Shown here piece after piece: positions 8,763 through 17,901 of a DNA stretch of 64,000 bases; the stretch's first letter is position 1, and each line of letters begins with the position of its first letter. Source of the DNA: Pachyseris speciosa (taxonomy: Eukaryota > Cnidaria > Anthozoa > Scleractinia > Pachyseridae); the NCBI GenBank assembly GCA_016490735.1, contig JAEMWC010001356.1, forward strand, positions 62,001 through 126,000, written 5' to 3'. The position numbers were made by a program, and so were the translations under genes. Below the pieces are notes generated by a model. That model was not told where the DNA came from. It saw nothing but the letters and a program-made list of their open reading frames with translations, and made no database searches.

Positions 8763-9221
8763 TCACACTCTTGTAAGTGCAACGTCCGACAGGGACATTT
8801 GATTAAAAGTGCCAATCCGTCGATCGTTGATGTCGTGTAATCCCTTTTGAACTTTGGTCTTGACCGTTTGCAAATAGTTTAGGGTTGCCTTGGACGGGTC
8901 GCGACGAACAGACGACGAGACGTCGTCCAAGGCCGATTCCGTCTTTGCGAGAATGCGCGTTAAGGCCTTTTCCTCGTCCGCCAAACCCAGCATTCGCCGA
9001 TCCAATTCTCTCGCTCTGTATCGAGGAGACGATTGTTGCACCAGGTTCGTGCACCAACGCCATAGTTTACTAGCGCCGTTTCGCAAAACTTGCGGCATTC
9101 GAGCCAACAGGCGCAACCACGAAAAGTCTTGGGTGACCGAATAGTTGGAAACGAAAAAATGTTCATTTCGAACGTCGAATTCGAGCGGGTCTTTCGCGAA
9201 AGGAACGACGAAAACGGACAT
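8763..9221 (-). CDS. Unknown small protein, 152 aa
   Basis: No family recognised. The ATG at 9221 lies inside the first codons of the plus-strand gene that starts at 9159, so the two genes overlap head-to-head by 63 bp. Residues 65-130 are charged and probably helical. No signal peptide is visible, and the N-terminal 15 residues are only mildly hydrophobic. The stop lies 11 bp from the stop of the convergent gene at 8751. Confidence 0.6.
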   Translation of the reverse strand: MSVFVVPFAKDPLEFDVRNEHFFVSNYSVTQDFSWLRLLARMPQVLRNGASKLWRWCTNLVQQSSPRYRARELDRRMLGLADEEKALTRILAKTESALDDVSSSVRRDPSKATLNYLQTVKTKVQKGLHDINDRRIGTFNQMSLSDVALTRV

Positions 9222-9662
9222 TGCAAAAAATTTTCCGTCGCGCGCCAGTTTGTCGTGTTCGTCGTCGCGGCTTCGATGTTAGTGTTTGTGTTGATTGCAG
9301 GTGCCGCGAGTCACCGCTCGGACGACGTGGCCGGAGATTTTGTTCCCGAACGCTTGCAGGACGTCGATCCCGCGGTGACGCCCATTCTTGTTTGCGTGTG
9401 CTCTTTCGTGGCCATGTCGGAGTACACGTTTTACAATTTAATGGCTTTTGCGTTCGAAGGTTATTTACATCGCATGTTGGTCACGTTTTGCATGTTTGCC
9501 ATTAGCGGGGTGTGCTACGTGGCCGTGGAATTTTTTGTCGTTCAGTGCATCGGTAGCAACTCGAGCCTGTATTGGGCCAAAAACGTTGGGGTGTGCATGG
9601 CCATTTACTTGCGAACTGCCGTAATCGATTTGCAGAAATGGCGGAGTTCCAAAGAGGATTGA
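9159..9662 (+). CDS. Four-helix membrane protein, 167 aa
   Basis: The frame is open upstream but the first ATG is at 9159. After a charged N-terminus of about 25 residues there are four hydrophobic segments: FVVFVVAASMLVFVLIAG (30-47), around 73-90 (VTPILVCVCSFVAM), around 108-130 (LVTFCMFAISGVCYV) and around 142-158. This is the topology of a small multi-pass viral envelope protein. No homologue is recognised. The gene at 18833 encodes a protein of similar size and topology. The 3' end overlaps the next gene by 25 nt. Confidence 0.75.
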   Translation: MFISNVEFERVFRERNDENGHCKKFSVARQFVVFVVAASMLVFVLIAGAASHRSDDVAGDFVPERLQDVDPAVTPILVCVCSFVAMSEYTFYNLMAFAFEGYLHRMLVTFCMFAISGVCYVAVEFFVVQCIGSNSSLYWAKNVGVCMAIYLRTAVIDLQKWRSSKED

Positions 9663-11401
9663 AACGATCTTGGGCGTTTGCGATGGACGGTGCGCAATAC
9701 GCTCGCGGCGCATTGGAAGAACGACGAAGACGAGCCGTGGCCGACATTTACCGTCTCAATCGAGTCCGGTTGGAAAAAAAACGAGGCGGGTGCATGGTGC
9801 TGGTGTTTCCCACCGATCACACGAAAGAATTGAAACAATTTTCCGAAGAGGATCACAACGTGCGACGATGCGTCGACGCCCTTCACAAAACCGGTCTCAA
9901 CGCCATGGACATGTTTCTCGAGGGGCTCGTTCGCCAATTCAGCGATCACTCCAGAGACGACGACGAGACGGCAGAGGTCGAATTGGAGGAAATCGATAAG
10001 CTCAGGGACGATTTCGAGAGCACCCTCTTGCCTCACTTGGAAAAATGCATTCGAGAAGCGACCCTAAACGTCGTCAGGTACGGTTTCACGCCGTTGGGTT
10101 ACAAGACCCTCGAACGCGAACGTCGGGTGGTTGTTCCCTACGTGCCGATCGAATTCGTCGTGGTTCGTCTTCAGCCGTTTGGAGAGTACGTCTGTCGGGA
10201 CATCGACGGAGATACGGATCGGGGCCCGTTCGAGTTGTTTTTCTTCCGTCGTCCGACCGAAGAAGAACGACCCAACAGCGATTTGGCCATGCTCTTGCCT
10301 CTACGCAGAAAATTGGTGGTTTTGCGCGAAGTGCACGACAGGTCCCTGATGATGGCCTCCCGGCCCTACATTGTTACCGCGCAAGTGCAAGAGACCAAAG
10401 ACGCCGACGATTTACTCGAGGAGGAAAAGAAGGAAAGGCAAAGAGCCAGGCTTCGACAACGCATGTTGCGCGAACAGATCAATCAGGGCACTTCGACGGC
10501 CTTTCGCCTCTCCGATTTGGCGGCCGCCATGTCGTCGAACGACATTGGAAGCGCCGAGGAATTGAGCGGCAGCGGGTTCGTGGCGAGCGTCAACAGGCGC
10601 ACTCACCAAGAAATGATGGACAAACTGTTTCAACTCAAGACTCGACATTATGGGGAAATGCAAAAATTAAAAGAGGAAAAGCGAGTGCTGGAGGAATTAA
10701 TGCAGCGATGTTCGAACGGGCGTGGAAACGAGGGAATGAATTTGCCCCTGCGATATCAACTTCCGGACGGGTGTAGTCACGTGGGGTCTCACCTGAACGT
10801 GCGCCCGAACGCCCTCAACTACGACATGTTCGAAAGACTCTACCAAGTCGAAGTGACGAGGGCAATACTGGGCGATTCTTATTTTCCCAAAAGACTCCAC
10901 GAGGTGGAAACCCGTCAGGGCCTTTCGCGAGCCTTAATGGCCGCGACGGACGACGTGGAAACGACCGGCGGCATTTCCGTGAAGAGCGCGCTCCTTCAGC
11001 GATTTTTGGTTTACGACGTGTTGTCGGCGTGGTTGGCCCGTCAAAATTTACCCATGGCACCCGTGAATCACATTCAACATTCGATGGGTCTGGGCAAGTT
11101 TCATCTCATGGATCGCGTTCTTCGCGAAAGCCGCATGAAACTTTGGTTGATGTGCAAGACGGGTCACAGGGCAGCAGACATAAGCATGGAATACAGACGC
11201 CTCGATCCATATCGCACGGGACAAGCCGTGATCGTGCCTCAACCGGTCGTTTCCGTCGCCGCTTCCGAAGGCGTCGCTTTGGCTTCGAAGAGCGACGAGG
11301 ACAAAGACGAAGACGATGGCAGCGAAGACGAAGAATCGTCGAGCGGACGACGCGGCGGAAGAAAACGAAATCGTCGAGTTGAAACGCGCGTGCGACGCTA
11401 A
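9638..11401 (+). CDS. Candidate portal protein, 587 aa
   Basis: Start chosen at the ATG at 9638, 25 nt inside the previous gene. The layout resembles dodecameric portal proteins of tailed phages and herpesviruses. A helical N-terminus leads to a helix plus turn (CIREATLNVVRYGFTPLGY, 137-155), then a beta-rich region with VVPYVPIEFVVVRLQP and an EYVCRDIDGD turn. Next come RSLMMASRPYIV (235-246), a charged coil (260-280), and late in the protein a helix running FERLYQVEVTRAILG (398-412). The C-terminus is acidic then very basic. Size is near that of herpes portals. This call rests on pattern only, with no diagnostic motif; a different structural protein is possible. It overlaps the next gene by 86 nt. 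Confidence 0.45.
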   Translation: MAEFQRGLKRSWAFAMDGAQYARGALEERRRRAVADIYRLNRVRLEKKRGGCMVLVFPTDHTKELKQFSEEDHNVRRCVDALHKTGLNAMDMFLEGLVRQFSDHSRDDDETAEVELEEIDKLRDDFESTLLPHLEKCIREATLNVVRYGFTPLGYKTLERERRVVVPYVPIEFVVVRLQPFGEYVCRDIDGDTDRGPFELFFFRRPTEEERPNSDLAMLLPLRRKLVVLREVHDRSLMMASRPYIVTAQVQETKDADDLLEEEKKERQRARLRQRMLREQINQGTSTAFRLSDLAAAMSSNDIGSAEELSGSGFVASVNRRTHQEMMDKLFQLKTRHYGEMQKLKEEKRVLEELMQRCSNGRGNEGMNLPLRYQLPDGCSHVGSHLNVRPNALNYDMFERLYQVEVTRAILGDSYFPKRLHEVETRQGLSRALMAATDDVETTGGISVKSALLQRFLVYDVLSAWLARQNLPMAPVNHIQHSMGLGKFHLMDRVLRESRMKLWLMCKTGHRAADISMEYRRLDPYRTGQAVIVPQPVVSVAASEGVALASKSDEDKDEDDGSEDEESSSGRRGGRKRNRRVETRVRR

Positions 11402-12818
11402 CCAATTATATCTGTTGAGATCTCTCTTCGAATCGACGTCGGACAAGAGGGCGTCCGCCACTCGCGTCGCATCGCACGCCACGGTCATTTCCCTCGCAAA
11501 CGCCACCGCTCCCGGGAAAGCGACTCAAATTTCGGTGCTCGGAGCGGAACGCAACCCGTTTTACGTTTCGATCGTTCATCCGAGTCCGTGTCGCGGAATT
11601 CGACTCTGTTGCGCGAGCGTCGGTCCCGCGCACGCTTTTCGCCCGGACGTGCTTCGAGCGGCGCTTCGAGTCTTCGTTCCTCGCGACTGCAAGTCCGCGG
11701 CGTGGGCAAAGGCCGTTTCCTGGTTTTGGAAGATCATGGAAAGTACCAAGGGTCAAAGGGCCGCCAAGGGTAAACGATGGATCGAAACGGGCGGTCTCGA
11801 TTTTTGGACTTCGTTCGAAAAAGCGTTGTCGGAAGATTTCGACCGAGAGCGAGGTTTGGCCGCGGACGCGATTCTCGGCCGCAAGGAACTCTTGCATTGG
11901 ACGAACGATTTTTTGACGCGCTGTCGATCGTCGTTGCCGCGTCGCAGGCACGTTTTACACACGGCCCGCATCGTGGATCCCGGTACCCTGATGCCCGCTT
12001 TCGACACCGATCGCGACGACGGGTACCGTTTGCTGTGCAGGGTGGATCGGGCGGTCACGACGGACGACGAAGTCTTCGTGCAATGCTACGATACCCTCTT
12101 TATCGAAGGATCGACCTTGTTGCACGAACCTCTCGGGGAGTCCGATCGACGGGCCTGGAACCGTTTGGTGGAACTTCGCATCGCGAGAAATTACGACGTG
12201 AAAGATCGACGATTTTATTACAGTCCGATTCGAATTTTCTTGCCGTCGGTGGAAGCCATGTGCCGACCTCCGCGATCGGTCGTCGACGCCGGTCGCTGTT
12301 GCGACCGACCCCTGGACCTTCTTGCGCGCATTATGGTGCACGATTCGAGCGAATACCTGTTGGTGTACGATTCCGCAATCACTCCCGATTCTTCGACGCG
12401 ACGCTCGCTGTTGACTCAGTTCGAAAAGACGGCAAAGGACTTGACGACGATCGAATTAACGCGACCCGCCGCGAAGGACGGGTCGTCGACGACAACGTCG
12501 ACCGAATGCATTCGACGGGTGGCGAGTCGCGTGTATCGCAAAACGACGCGAGAGGCATCGTTCGAAGTTTGCAGGGTGAAAACCGTCGTTCTCTTGGATT
12601 TTTCTCGTTGGCGTCTCAAGCAATTGATCGAACTGTGCGCGCGCTTTTCCGCTAGTCGCATCGCGTCCCGGGCTCACGCCGCTTGGGTGACATTGAATGT
12701 CACGGAACCGTTGCCCGCGTCGACCTTGCCCGACGTCTTAGATCCCGTTGAATGGACGGAAAGTTCTAGTGTCTCGTCGGTGTTTGCGTGGTTCGACGCC
12801 AATTTTATTCATCAATAA
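11316..12818 (+). CDS. Unknown protein, 500 aa
   Basis: No family recognised. The ATG at 11316 lies in the last 86 nt of the portal-like gene, in another frame. The protein appears globular with a mix of alpha and beta predicted by eye and no membrane segment. The stop TAA (12816-12818) is embedded in the polyadenylation signal AATAAA (12814-12819), so the 3' untranslated region is very short. It overlaps the convergent gene by 7 nt. The block 9159-12818 of four overlapping plus-strand genes suggests one or few transcripts and perhaps a shared virion or packaging role. Confidence 0.75.
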   Translation: MAAKTKNRRADDAAEENEIVELKRACDANQLYLLRSLFESTSDKRASATRVASHATVISLANATAPGKATQISVLGAERNPFYVSIVHPSPCRGIRLCCASVGPAHAFRPDVLRAALRVFVPRDCKSAAWAKAVSWFWKIMESTKGQRAAKGKRWIETGGLDFWTSFEKALSEDFDRERGLAADAILGRKELLHWTNDFLTRCRSSLPRRRHVLHTARIVDPGTLMPAFDTDRDDGYRLLCRVDRAVTTDDEVFVQCYDTLFIEGSTLLHEPLGESDRRAWNRLVELRIARNYDVKDRRFYYSPIRIFLPSVEAMCRPPRSVVDAGRCCDRPLDLLARIMVHDSSEYLLVYDSAITPDSSTRRSLLTQFEKTAKDLTTIELTRPAAKDGSSTTTSTECIRRVASRVYRKTTREASFEVCRVKTVVLLDFSRWRLKQLIELCARFSASRIASRAHAAWVTLNVTEPLPASTLPDVLDPVEWTESSSVSSVFAWFDANFIHQ

Positions 12819-13612
12819 AGACGAGCGACGCTCGACCTCGATTTTGTCGCGTTTAACAGCCAAGCGTTTCCCAACCCCCTAAACGCTACGAGAATGTCTT
12901 GATGAAAATTTTTAATTTGGGCCTTGGTCATCTTTCTGGACTTGACTTTTTCGAATTCCATGCGCCGTTGCACGAATCTCACGAAAGGCGGTTGCAAGTT
13001 TTTGGCGCGGGCCACGGTCTGCACCATGACCTCGTTGCTCTGTTTCGACGCCGATTCGCTTTCGTCCAGTAGGTTGGCAAAGGCCCGAATTTCCGACATG
13101 GTTTCGTTTAAGAACGTTTCCCACGTCATGTTGCAATTGCGCGTTTCGCCGTCCCGATAAAAATTGACCAACGCTTCTTTATCGCTCGATTCCTTGACTG
13201 CTAGAGCCAGTAAGACGTCGTGGGCATTTTCCGGTCGAATTCGAACGTGAAACGGGTCCGAGGTGCGCGCGGCGGCTTCCTCTTCCAAGCGGGCGACGGT
13301 TTCGTTTGCCGACGCAAGTTTCTTTTCCAGCTCGCGGTTTCGTTCCGTTTCGACCGCGAGTTCGTTCGTTTTTTCTTTTAGCAGCGAAATAAATTCGTCG
13401 CGTTGGCGTTCCACTCTCGACGTGTCGACCGCGTGCCGCGCGGAGGCGTCTCGAGCCGCTTTTTCCGCCGCGTCGAGGCGCTTTCGCAATTCCTCGATCG
13501 CAGTCTTGCTCTCTTGCAACTCTCGCTGAGATCGCTTTAAATTGAGGGCTTCCGATACCATGTTCGCGTAATTCGTTTCTCGCATAAGCGTGCCCGGTGC
13601 AAAGGTTTCCAT
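12812..13612 (-). CDS. Coiled-coil protein, 266 aa
   Basis: Residues about 25-115 form a long coiled coil rich in Glu, Lys, Arg and Ala with few helix breakers. The C-terminal half is globular (FHVRIRPENAHDVLLALA near 120-137, then a helical region). No family recognised. The ATG at 13612 interlocks with the ATG of the plus-strand gene at 13611 in the palindrome CATG (13610-13613), so promoter elements of each gene must lie inside the other. The 3' end overlaps the convergent gene by 7 nt. Confidence 0.75.
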   Translation of the reverse strand: METFAPGTLMRETNYANMVSEALNLKRSQRELQESKTAIEELRKRLDAAEKAARDASARHAVDTSRVERQRDEFISLLKEKTNELAVETERNRELEKKLASANETVARLEEEAAARTSDPFHVRIRPENAHDVLLALAVKESSDKEALVNFYRDGETRNCNMTWETFLNETMSEIRAFANLLDESESASKQSNEVMVQTVARAKNLQPPFVRFVQRRMEFEKVKSRKMTKAQIKNFHQDILVAFRGLGNAWLLNATKSRSSVARLY

Positions 13613-14339
13613 GACGGAAATGGCGCGTTATCGTTGCACCTCGGAATTTGAAACTTTCGAAGAGGCGCTCGCCGTGGTGGATAATAGATACGACGAGTGG
13701 TGCCGTTCCCTGTCGCCGTTGGGGCACTTTCTCGTCTTCCTCGCCGACGGATTAAAAGCCGCGTACGGATTTCCCCCGACCTTCGACACGAAGCGCCAGG
13801 CCGGAGCCTTGTACGTCATTGCCGAGAATAATTACATTCGAGAGCAGCTGGTCGACGAACGCGAGCAACTTCAAAATCAGAGGCAGGTCATGCTTCAACT
13901 CGAAAAAGAAGTTCGCGGTCTGTTGGAAAGAAACGGCGGCAAGGCGCGCGAGTGGAAGGCGCTGGCGAAGAGCAACGAAACCTCTGAAAATCATTCGACG
14001 CACCGTTTGCGAGAATATTACGAGGACATGATCAAGTACATTACCGGTTCTTCCGAGCGACTCGTTCAGGCCATGAAAAAAATTACGACCACGGCCATCG
14101 ACAGCGAAGAATCGTTGGTTTTTAACGATCTTCAACAGCACTCGCCGCTCGTGTGCTACGTGCAAGATCGACACATCTTGCGCGAACAGCTCAGAAAGGC
14201 AAAAAACAGGCGCTTGGAAATCGAACGCGTTCGCAAGGAAGTGCTCGACGACATGGAATTTTTGCAAAAACCCGATCCCTTGGAATTGACTCATCTCGCA
14301 TCATCTTCGGTGCCGGCAAATTGCAAAGAAACGCGATGA
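13611..14339 (+). CDS. Coiled-coil protein, 242 aa
   Basis: The first ATG is at 13611, sharing CATG with the opposite gene; a second ATG at 13620 is an alternative start. Residues 75-110 (EREQLQNQRQVMLQLEKE and flanks) and about 190-215 are likely coiled coils. The N-terminal 60 residues are globular with aromatics. No family recognised. It is unusual that both members of this head-to-head pair are coiled-coil proteins; they might partner. The stop overlaps the next ATG as ATGA (14336-14339). Confidence 0.75.
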   Translation: MTEMARYRCTSEFETFEEALAVVDNRYDEWCRSLSPLGHFLVFLADGLKAAYGFPPTFDTKRQAGALYVIAENNYIREQLVDEREQLQNQRQVMLQLEKEVRGLLERNGGKAREWKALAKSNETSENHSTHRLREYYEDMIKYITGSSERLVQAMKKITTTAIDSEESLVFNDLQQHSPLVCYVQDRHILREQLRKAKNRRLEIERVRKEVLDDMEFLQKPDPLELTHLASSSVPANCKETR

Positions 14340-15415
14340 ATCTCTTCTTGTTGAACCGTCCCGACTATTTGTGTCCGTCCACGCGACGACAATTCGAGAG
14401 GCTGTCGTCCGTTGCCAACACCGCATTGAGGGAATCCCCGCGTTGCCTCGATCAAGACGATCCCGGCAATTCTCGTTTCATTCGTCGACCGCGCAAACTT
14501 CGCGACGTCAATGCACGCGCGTCGTCGTCGTCGTCCACTCCACCGGGTCGCGCAAAACGTCACGCCACCGAGGACGGCGACAAGACGCGGTGGAAACGCA
14601 TTGCTCGCGCGGCCTCGGCGCAGTTGACCATTCAACCGACGAGCGTGGAAGATGCCGCTTTTTTGACGGCATTGTTAGAAGACCCCGACGAGTGTTTAAA
14701 CTTTGCCGAATGGTTTGAATCGTACAAGGCCGAAATCACCGATCGGTTCGTCACCAACGACGGAAAATTGGACGAATTCGCGCAACGCGACGTGACGGAC
14801 ATTCTCAATAACGTTTCCGTGCGTTGTCATCTGGAAGCCATGGCCCCGATGTTTAAAAAGGACGCCGTGCCCGATCGCTGGCACGTTCCGACGTCTCTGT
14901 CCGTCTTGGGGCGTCCCATGACGCGCAGGCATTTGGAACTGGCCCTGTGTTTTAAGTGGCGGGGAATACAGAATCCCATGCGACTGAGATGTTGTTTGGG
15001 TTGGCACGGAAAATGTCTAGTCGACCGAATTCACGGTCGACCGCCCTTCGAATTACCCCCGTATCGCGCACTCTCGAATTACCTCGAAAACGACGCTTGC
15101 GCGAATCACGACGTTCGATGGCACTGGGGTCAGCCCATGTGCCTCGTGTGCCGAATTCAGTCCATGCACTTTCCCCTCTTGACCAGAAGAGGTCGCGACA
15201 TTAGGGGGAGCGATTTTTCCATGTATCACGATTTTGATTTCGTCGACGTTCTTCCCGAGTACGTCGTGCGCATTCCTCGCCCCTGTCGCGAAATCGAGTC
15301 CGGGGTGAGCATTCAGACCCAGACGCTTCTCGTGTTGGCTTTCACGAAAGCTCTGCGCCTGACCGACGACGGATACGACGTGACCGCCGTGTGTAGAGTT
15401 CCGTTCGTCGATTAG
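14336..15415 (+). CDS. Cys/His-rich protein, possible zinc-binding, 359 aa
   Basis: The ATG at 14336 overlaps the previous stop by ATGA, suggesting translational coupling. The N-terminal 95 residues are Ser/Arg-rich and look disordered. The central part holds a dense Cys/His set: C205, C219, C220, H224, C227, H233, C255, H258, H263, C269, C272, H278 (including CCLGWHGKC and CLVC). This suggests one or two zinc sites of a type I do not recognise. The C-terminal 80 residues are beta-like and hydrophobic. It is followed by a 126-bp gap to the convergent FEN1-like gene. Confidence 0.75.
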   Translation: MNLFLLNRPDYLCPSTRRQFERLSSVANTALRESPRCLDQDDPGNSRFIRRPRKLRDVNARASSSSSTPPGRAKRHATEDGDKTRWKRIARAASAQLTIQPTSVEDAAFLTALLEDPDECLNFAEWFESYKAEITDRFVTNDGKLDEFAQRDVTDILNNVSVRCHLEAMAPMFKKDAVPDRWHVPTSLSVLGRPMTRRHLELALCFKWRGIQNPMRLRCCLGWHGKCLVDRIHGRPPFELPPYRALSNYLENDACANHDVRWHWGQPMCLVCRIQSMHFPLLTRRGRDIRGSDFSMYHDFDFVDVLPEYVVRIPRPCREIESGVSIQTQTLLVLAFTKALRLTDDGYDVTAVCRVPFVD

Positions 15416-15541
15416 CCAAAATCAACGCTAGTTGAACGAACGAAAACTCTCTGCGAGAAGAAAAAAATAATACGATCGATTGCGTCGCGAAAAGAGTAAC
15501 AAGGGGAGAGGGGGGCATTCTTTTTTTCTTTATTAAAATCG

Positions 15542-17299
15542 TCACTCGCCAGACCCGGTCTGCGATTCCTCGTCCGAAAAGATGTACTCGAATTCTCGCT
15601 GCGGATCGTAGCCGAAATTTTTGGCGAGTTGCGCATTGTCTTTCAAGTCTCTTTCTAGACCAATGCCGGTACTCGATAGGGCCATGGCCGAGTAACCGAG
15701 ACGACGAATGTAAGCTCGATAATCTCGGCCGTCGATCGGCTTCGGATGAAGGGCCGCTCGAATCAACGTCTTCACCGTTTCGAATTCCACCTCGACCAAG
15801 CACACGAAGTTTCCGCATCGCCACGGAAAACGGACCCTGTCGTTCGAGCGCTGCGAACAATCGTGGCGCATGCCTCGTTCCGTTTCCTTGGTGACGTGTT
15901 CCGTCGGCGTCACGCGAAAAAAATCCACCCTGCGCAGTCTGGGTCTCTGACTGAGCAACCGTACCATTCCTCGCGGTCCGAACGAACCGAGACTCTCGCA
16001 AAAATCGCAACCCCCGAACAGCACGACGAAGATCGCGCACAATCGGCGTTCGGCTTCTTCGAGCGACCACTTGGACGTTTCGTCCATTTCGCGCGAAGAA
16101 AAGAAAAAGGTCTTCGGGTACTCTCGAAAGAGGTAATCTCGACCGACGGCGGGTTCTTCCAACGGGTTTAAATTTTGCAAATTTACGCGATGAGGCGTGA
16201 AAGTGGGGTTGACCGGCGTGCCGTTCAACGTCGTGCGCGTCACCGCTTCCTTGCAATCCTTAAACGCGAGTTGCTTGGACCAGAGTACGTCTTTCGACCC
16301 GGCCGAAATTAGCGAAATTAACACGTCCGAGTCGCTGGTCCACAACAGGCAAGGACCGTTCAAATGAGTCGCGACGAGACCGGCCAGACGCATCATGATG
16401 GAATCCGCTTCCAGATCGACGGTCTTGTTAAAATATTCCTTCAACGGACGCGTGCACTTGGGGTTCGCACCGGCCACGCGAAACCACCCTGCTTTCGAAT
16501 TCGGGTTCGAATGCCATCCTCTGGCAACGAAGATGTCGATCGAATGTTCCCTTTGTTCGCCCGTTCTTTCCATCGTCGCGGATAAGCGATCTAACAAGTT
16601 CGAAACGTTGGATCGAACGAGAAAGTAATCTTGCAAAGATTCCTGCCGCATTTCTTGGCCGTCCCTAAAAATCACGGCCGGTTCGAGGAGATGAAGGCGG
16701 TCCGGTCCCAAAAACTCTTCCACGCGTCGTCGAATCTTGTATTCCTCGCCGTGGCACCTGGCGGCACATCTCTTTTTGTTTGTGGTGCTCTTGGCGGCCG
16801 GTCGTTCTCCGTCCATTACGTAGTACGCCGCCGTCAAATTCGGAAGCAAGTCCATTAGACCGCGGCGCACGTTCAACAGGCGATCGTACAAGAATCCGGT
16901 CAGCATTTCTTCGGTGAACGTGACCACTTCCACGACGTAACTCCCGTCGCGCGTGCGATCGACCGTTCCGATGTGATGACCGGCGGCGATGCATTTCGTC
17001 AACGCGTCCTCCAAAGTGTCGCCTTTAAAGGCGACGAGAGGAACGTCCGCGTTTGCAAGAATCCACGCGCGGCTCGCCTTCGGAAAGGCGTAAACGAGTT
17101 GCGTCAAATCGAGCACGACCGCTTTAATTTTTTCCGCGTCCTCTCGAGTGTTTACGACGAAGAGGTTTAAAGAATCGGCGGCGGTGTACTTGCTTCCCCA
17201 CGTTTGTTTGGGCGTATCTTTGGGCCACGCTAGACTGACGGTTCGAGACAAGACCGCGTGCTCGCACAAGACGGAAGCCACGCACGATCCCAGTCCCAT
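15542..17299 (-). CDS. fen1: FEN1/XPG-family structure-specific nuclease, 585 aa
   Basis: Flap endonuclease superfamily member. Motifs in order: an N-terminal Met-Gly; VVLDLTQLVY (61-70) with the first catalytic Asp; YVMDGERPAAK (160-170), matching the FEN1 Asp-Gly-x-x-Pro segment; DLEADS (295-300) with acidic pair; TSDSDVL (321-327) with two Asp; and GGCDF (429-433) followed by a helix-two-turn-helix with GSFGPRG (438-444). All expected acidic residues are present. At 585 residues it is longer than cellular FEN1, with insertions between motifs. It should cut 5' flaps during replication or repair. A plus-strand-coordinate TTTATT at about 15530 gives a minus-strand AATAAA just past the stop. 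Genes at 18629 and 17901 lie upstream on the same strand. Confidence 0.9.
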   Translation of the reverse strand: MGLGSCVASVLCEHAVLSRTVSLAWPKDTPKQTWGSKYTAADSLNLFVVNTREDAEKIKAVVLDLTQLVYAFPKASRAWILANADVPLVAFKGDTLEDALTKCIAAGHHIGTVDRTRDGSYVVEVVTFTEEMLTGFLYDRLLNVRRGLMDLLPNLTAAYYVMDGERPAAKSTTNKKRCAARCHGEEYKIRRRVEEFLGPDRLHLLEPAVIFRDGQEMRQESLQDYFLVRSNVSNLLDRLSATMERTGEQREHSIDIFVARGWHSNPNSKAGWFRVAGANPKCTRPLKEYFNKTVDLEADSIMMRLAGLVATHLNGPCLLWTSDSDVLISLISAGSKDVLWSKQLAFKDCKEAVTRTTLNGTPVNPTFTPHRVNLQNLNPLEEPAVGRDYLFREYPKTFFFSSREMDETSKWSLEEAERRLCAIFVVLFGGCDFCESLGSFGPRGMVRLLSQRPRLRRVDFFRVTPTEHVTKETERGMRHDCSQRSNDRVRFPWRCGNFVCLVEVEFETVKTLIRAALHPKPIDGRDYRAYIRRLGYSAMALSSTGIGLERDLKDNAQLAKNFGYDPQREFEYIFSDEESQTGSGE

Positions 17300-17475
17300 T
17301 TTTTTCGTACCGAAAACAAACGGACAAAGCGTTAAGGGGTGAAAGGTCTTTTGGGTCGCCTTTTGTAAATTTTATTTTTTCTTCGAAAACGATTCAACGA
17401 ACCTTTACGCGAGAGGGAAAGACGACGATCGGTTTGCGTTTTTCGGCCAAGGTCACAAACACCTCGGTTTCGTCG

Positions 17476-17901
17476 TTAACGCTCGGGTACGCGTTCGATC
17501 TGACGACGGCCGCCTGAAAGAAGATAAGGGCGTGATTCGCGCGGATCGTTTTTGCTCGAGTACGACGCATTTCCCGCGTTGGCCATGAAGGTGTCGAGAA
17601 ATGCGCGTTCGGGTCTGTTCGTAATCACTAAGTCGACGTCCGGGTAATTATCCAAATGCCGGTTGAAGCTCTCGACGACGTTTGCGTATTTTTGTCGATA
17701 GACGAGCCACAGGTAAAACGGGGGCGATTCGCCCGGTTTGCACATGGTGTCGTCCAACGACGACACGTTCATTTTTGCGCAGCCGCCGCTCAGTATCGTC
17801 AAGAGGTCGCTGTCGACGTCGATCTTTTTCTTTCCGGTAAAGCAAACGCCCACGGGTCTAAAGAGATCGTAGAGGTCCTGCGGCCCATTGCACAAACTCA
17901 T
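17476..17901 (-). CDS. Unknown protein, 141 aa as read, likely longer
   Basis: No family recognised. The ATG (17901-17899) overlaps the stop of the upstream gene as TGATG, suggesting coupled translation. The frame as read ends in a basic, low-quality tail. From about 17540 to a stop at 17394 a neighbouring frame carries a convincing C-terminus with codon use like the other genes. The switch point falls on a run of five T on the plus strand (17549-17553). A one-base error or mutation there probably hides the true C-terminus of about 180 residues. The core has a Phe/Tyr-rich segment (FYLWLVYRQKY). Confidence 0.6.
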   Translation of the reverse strand: MSLCNGPQDLYDLFRPVGVCFTGKKKIDVDSDLLTILSGGCAKMNVSSLDDTMCKPGESPPFYLWLVYRQKYANVVESFNRHLDNYPDVDLVITNRPERAFLDTFMANAGNASYSSKNDPRESRPYLLSGGRRQIERVPER

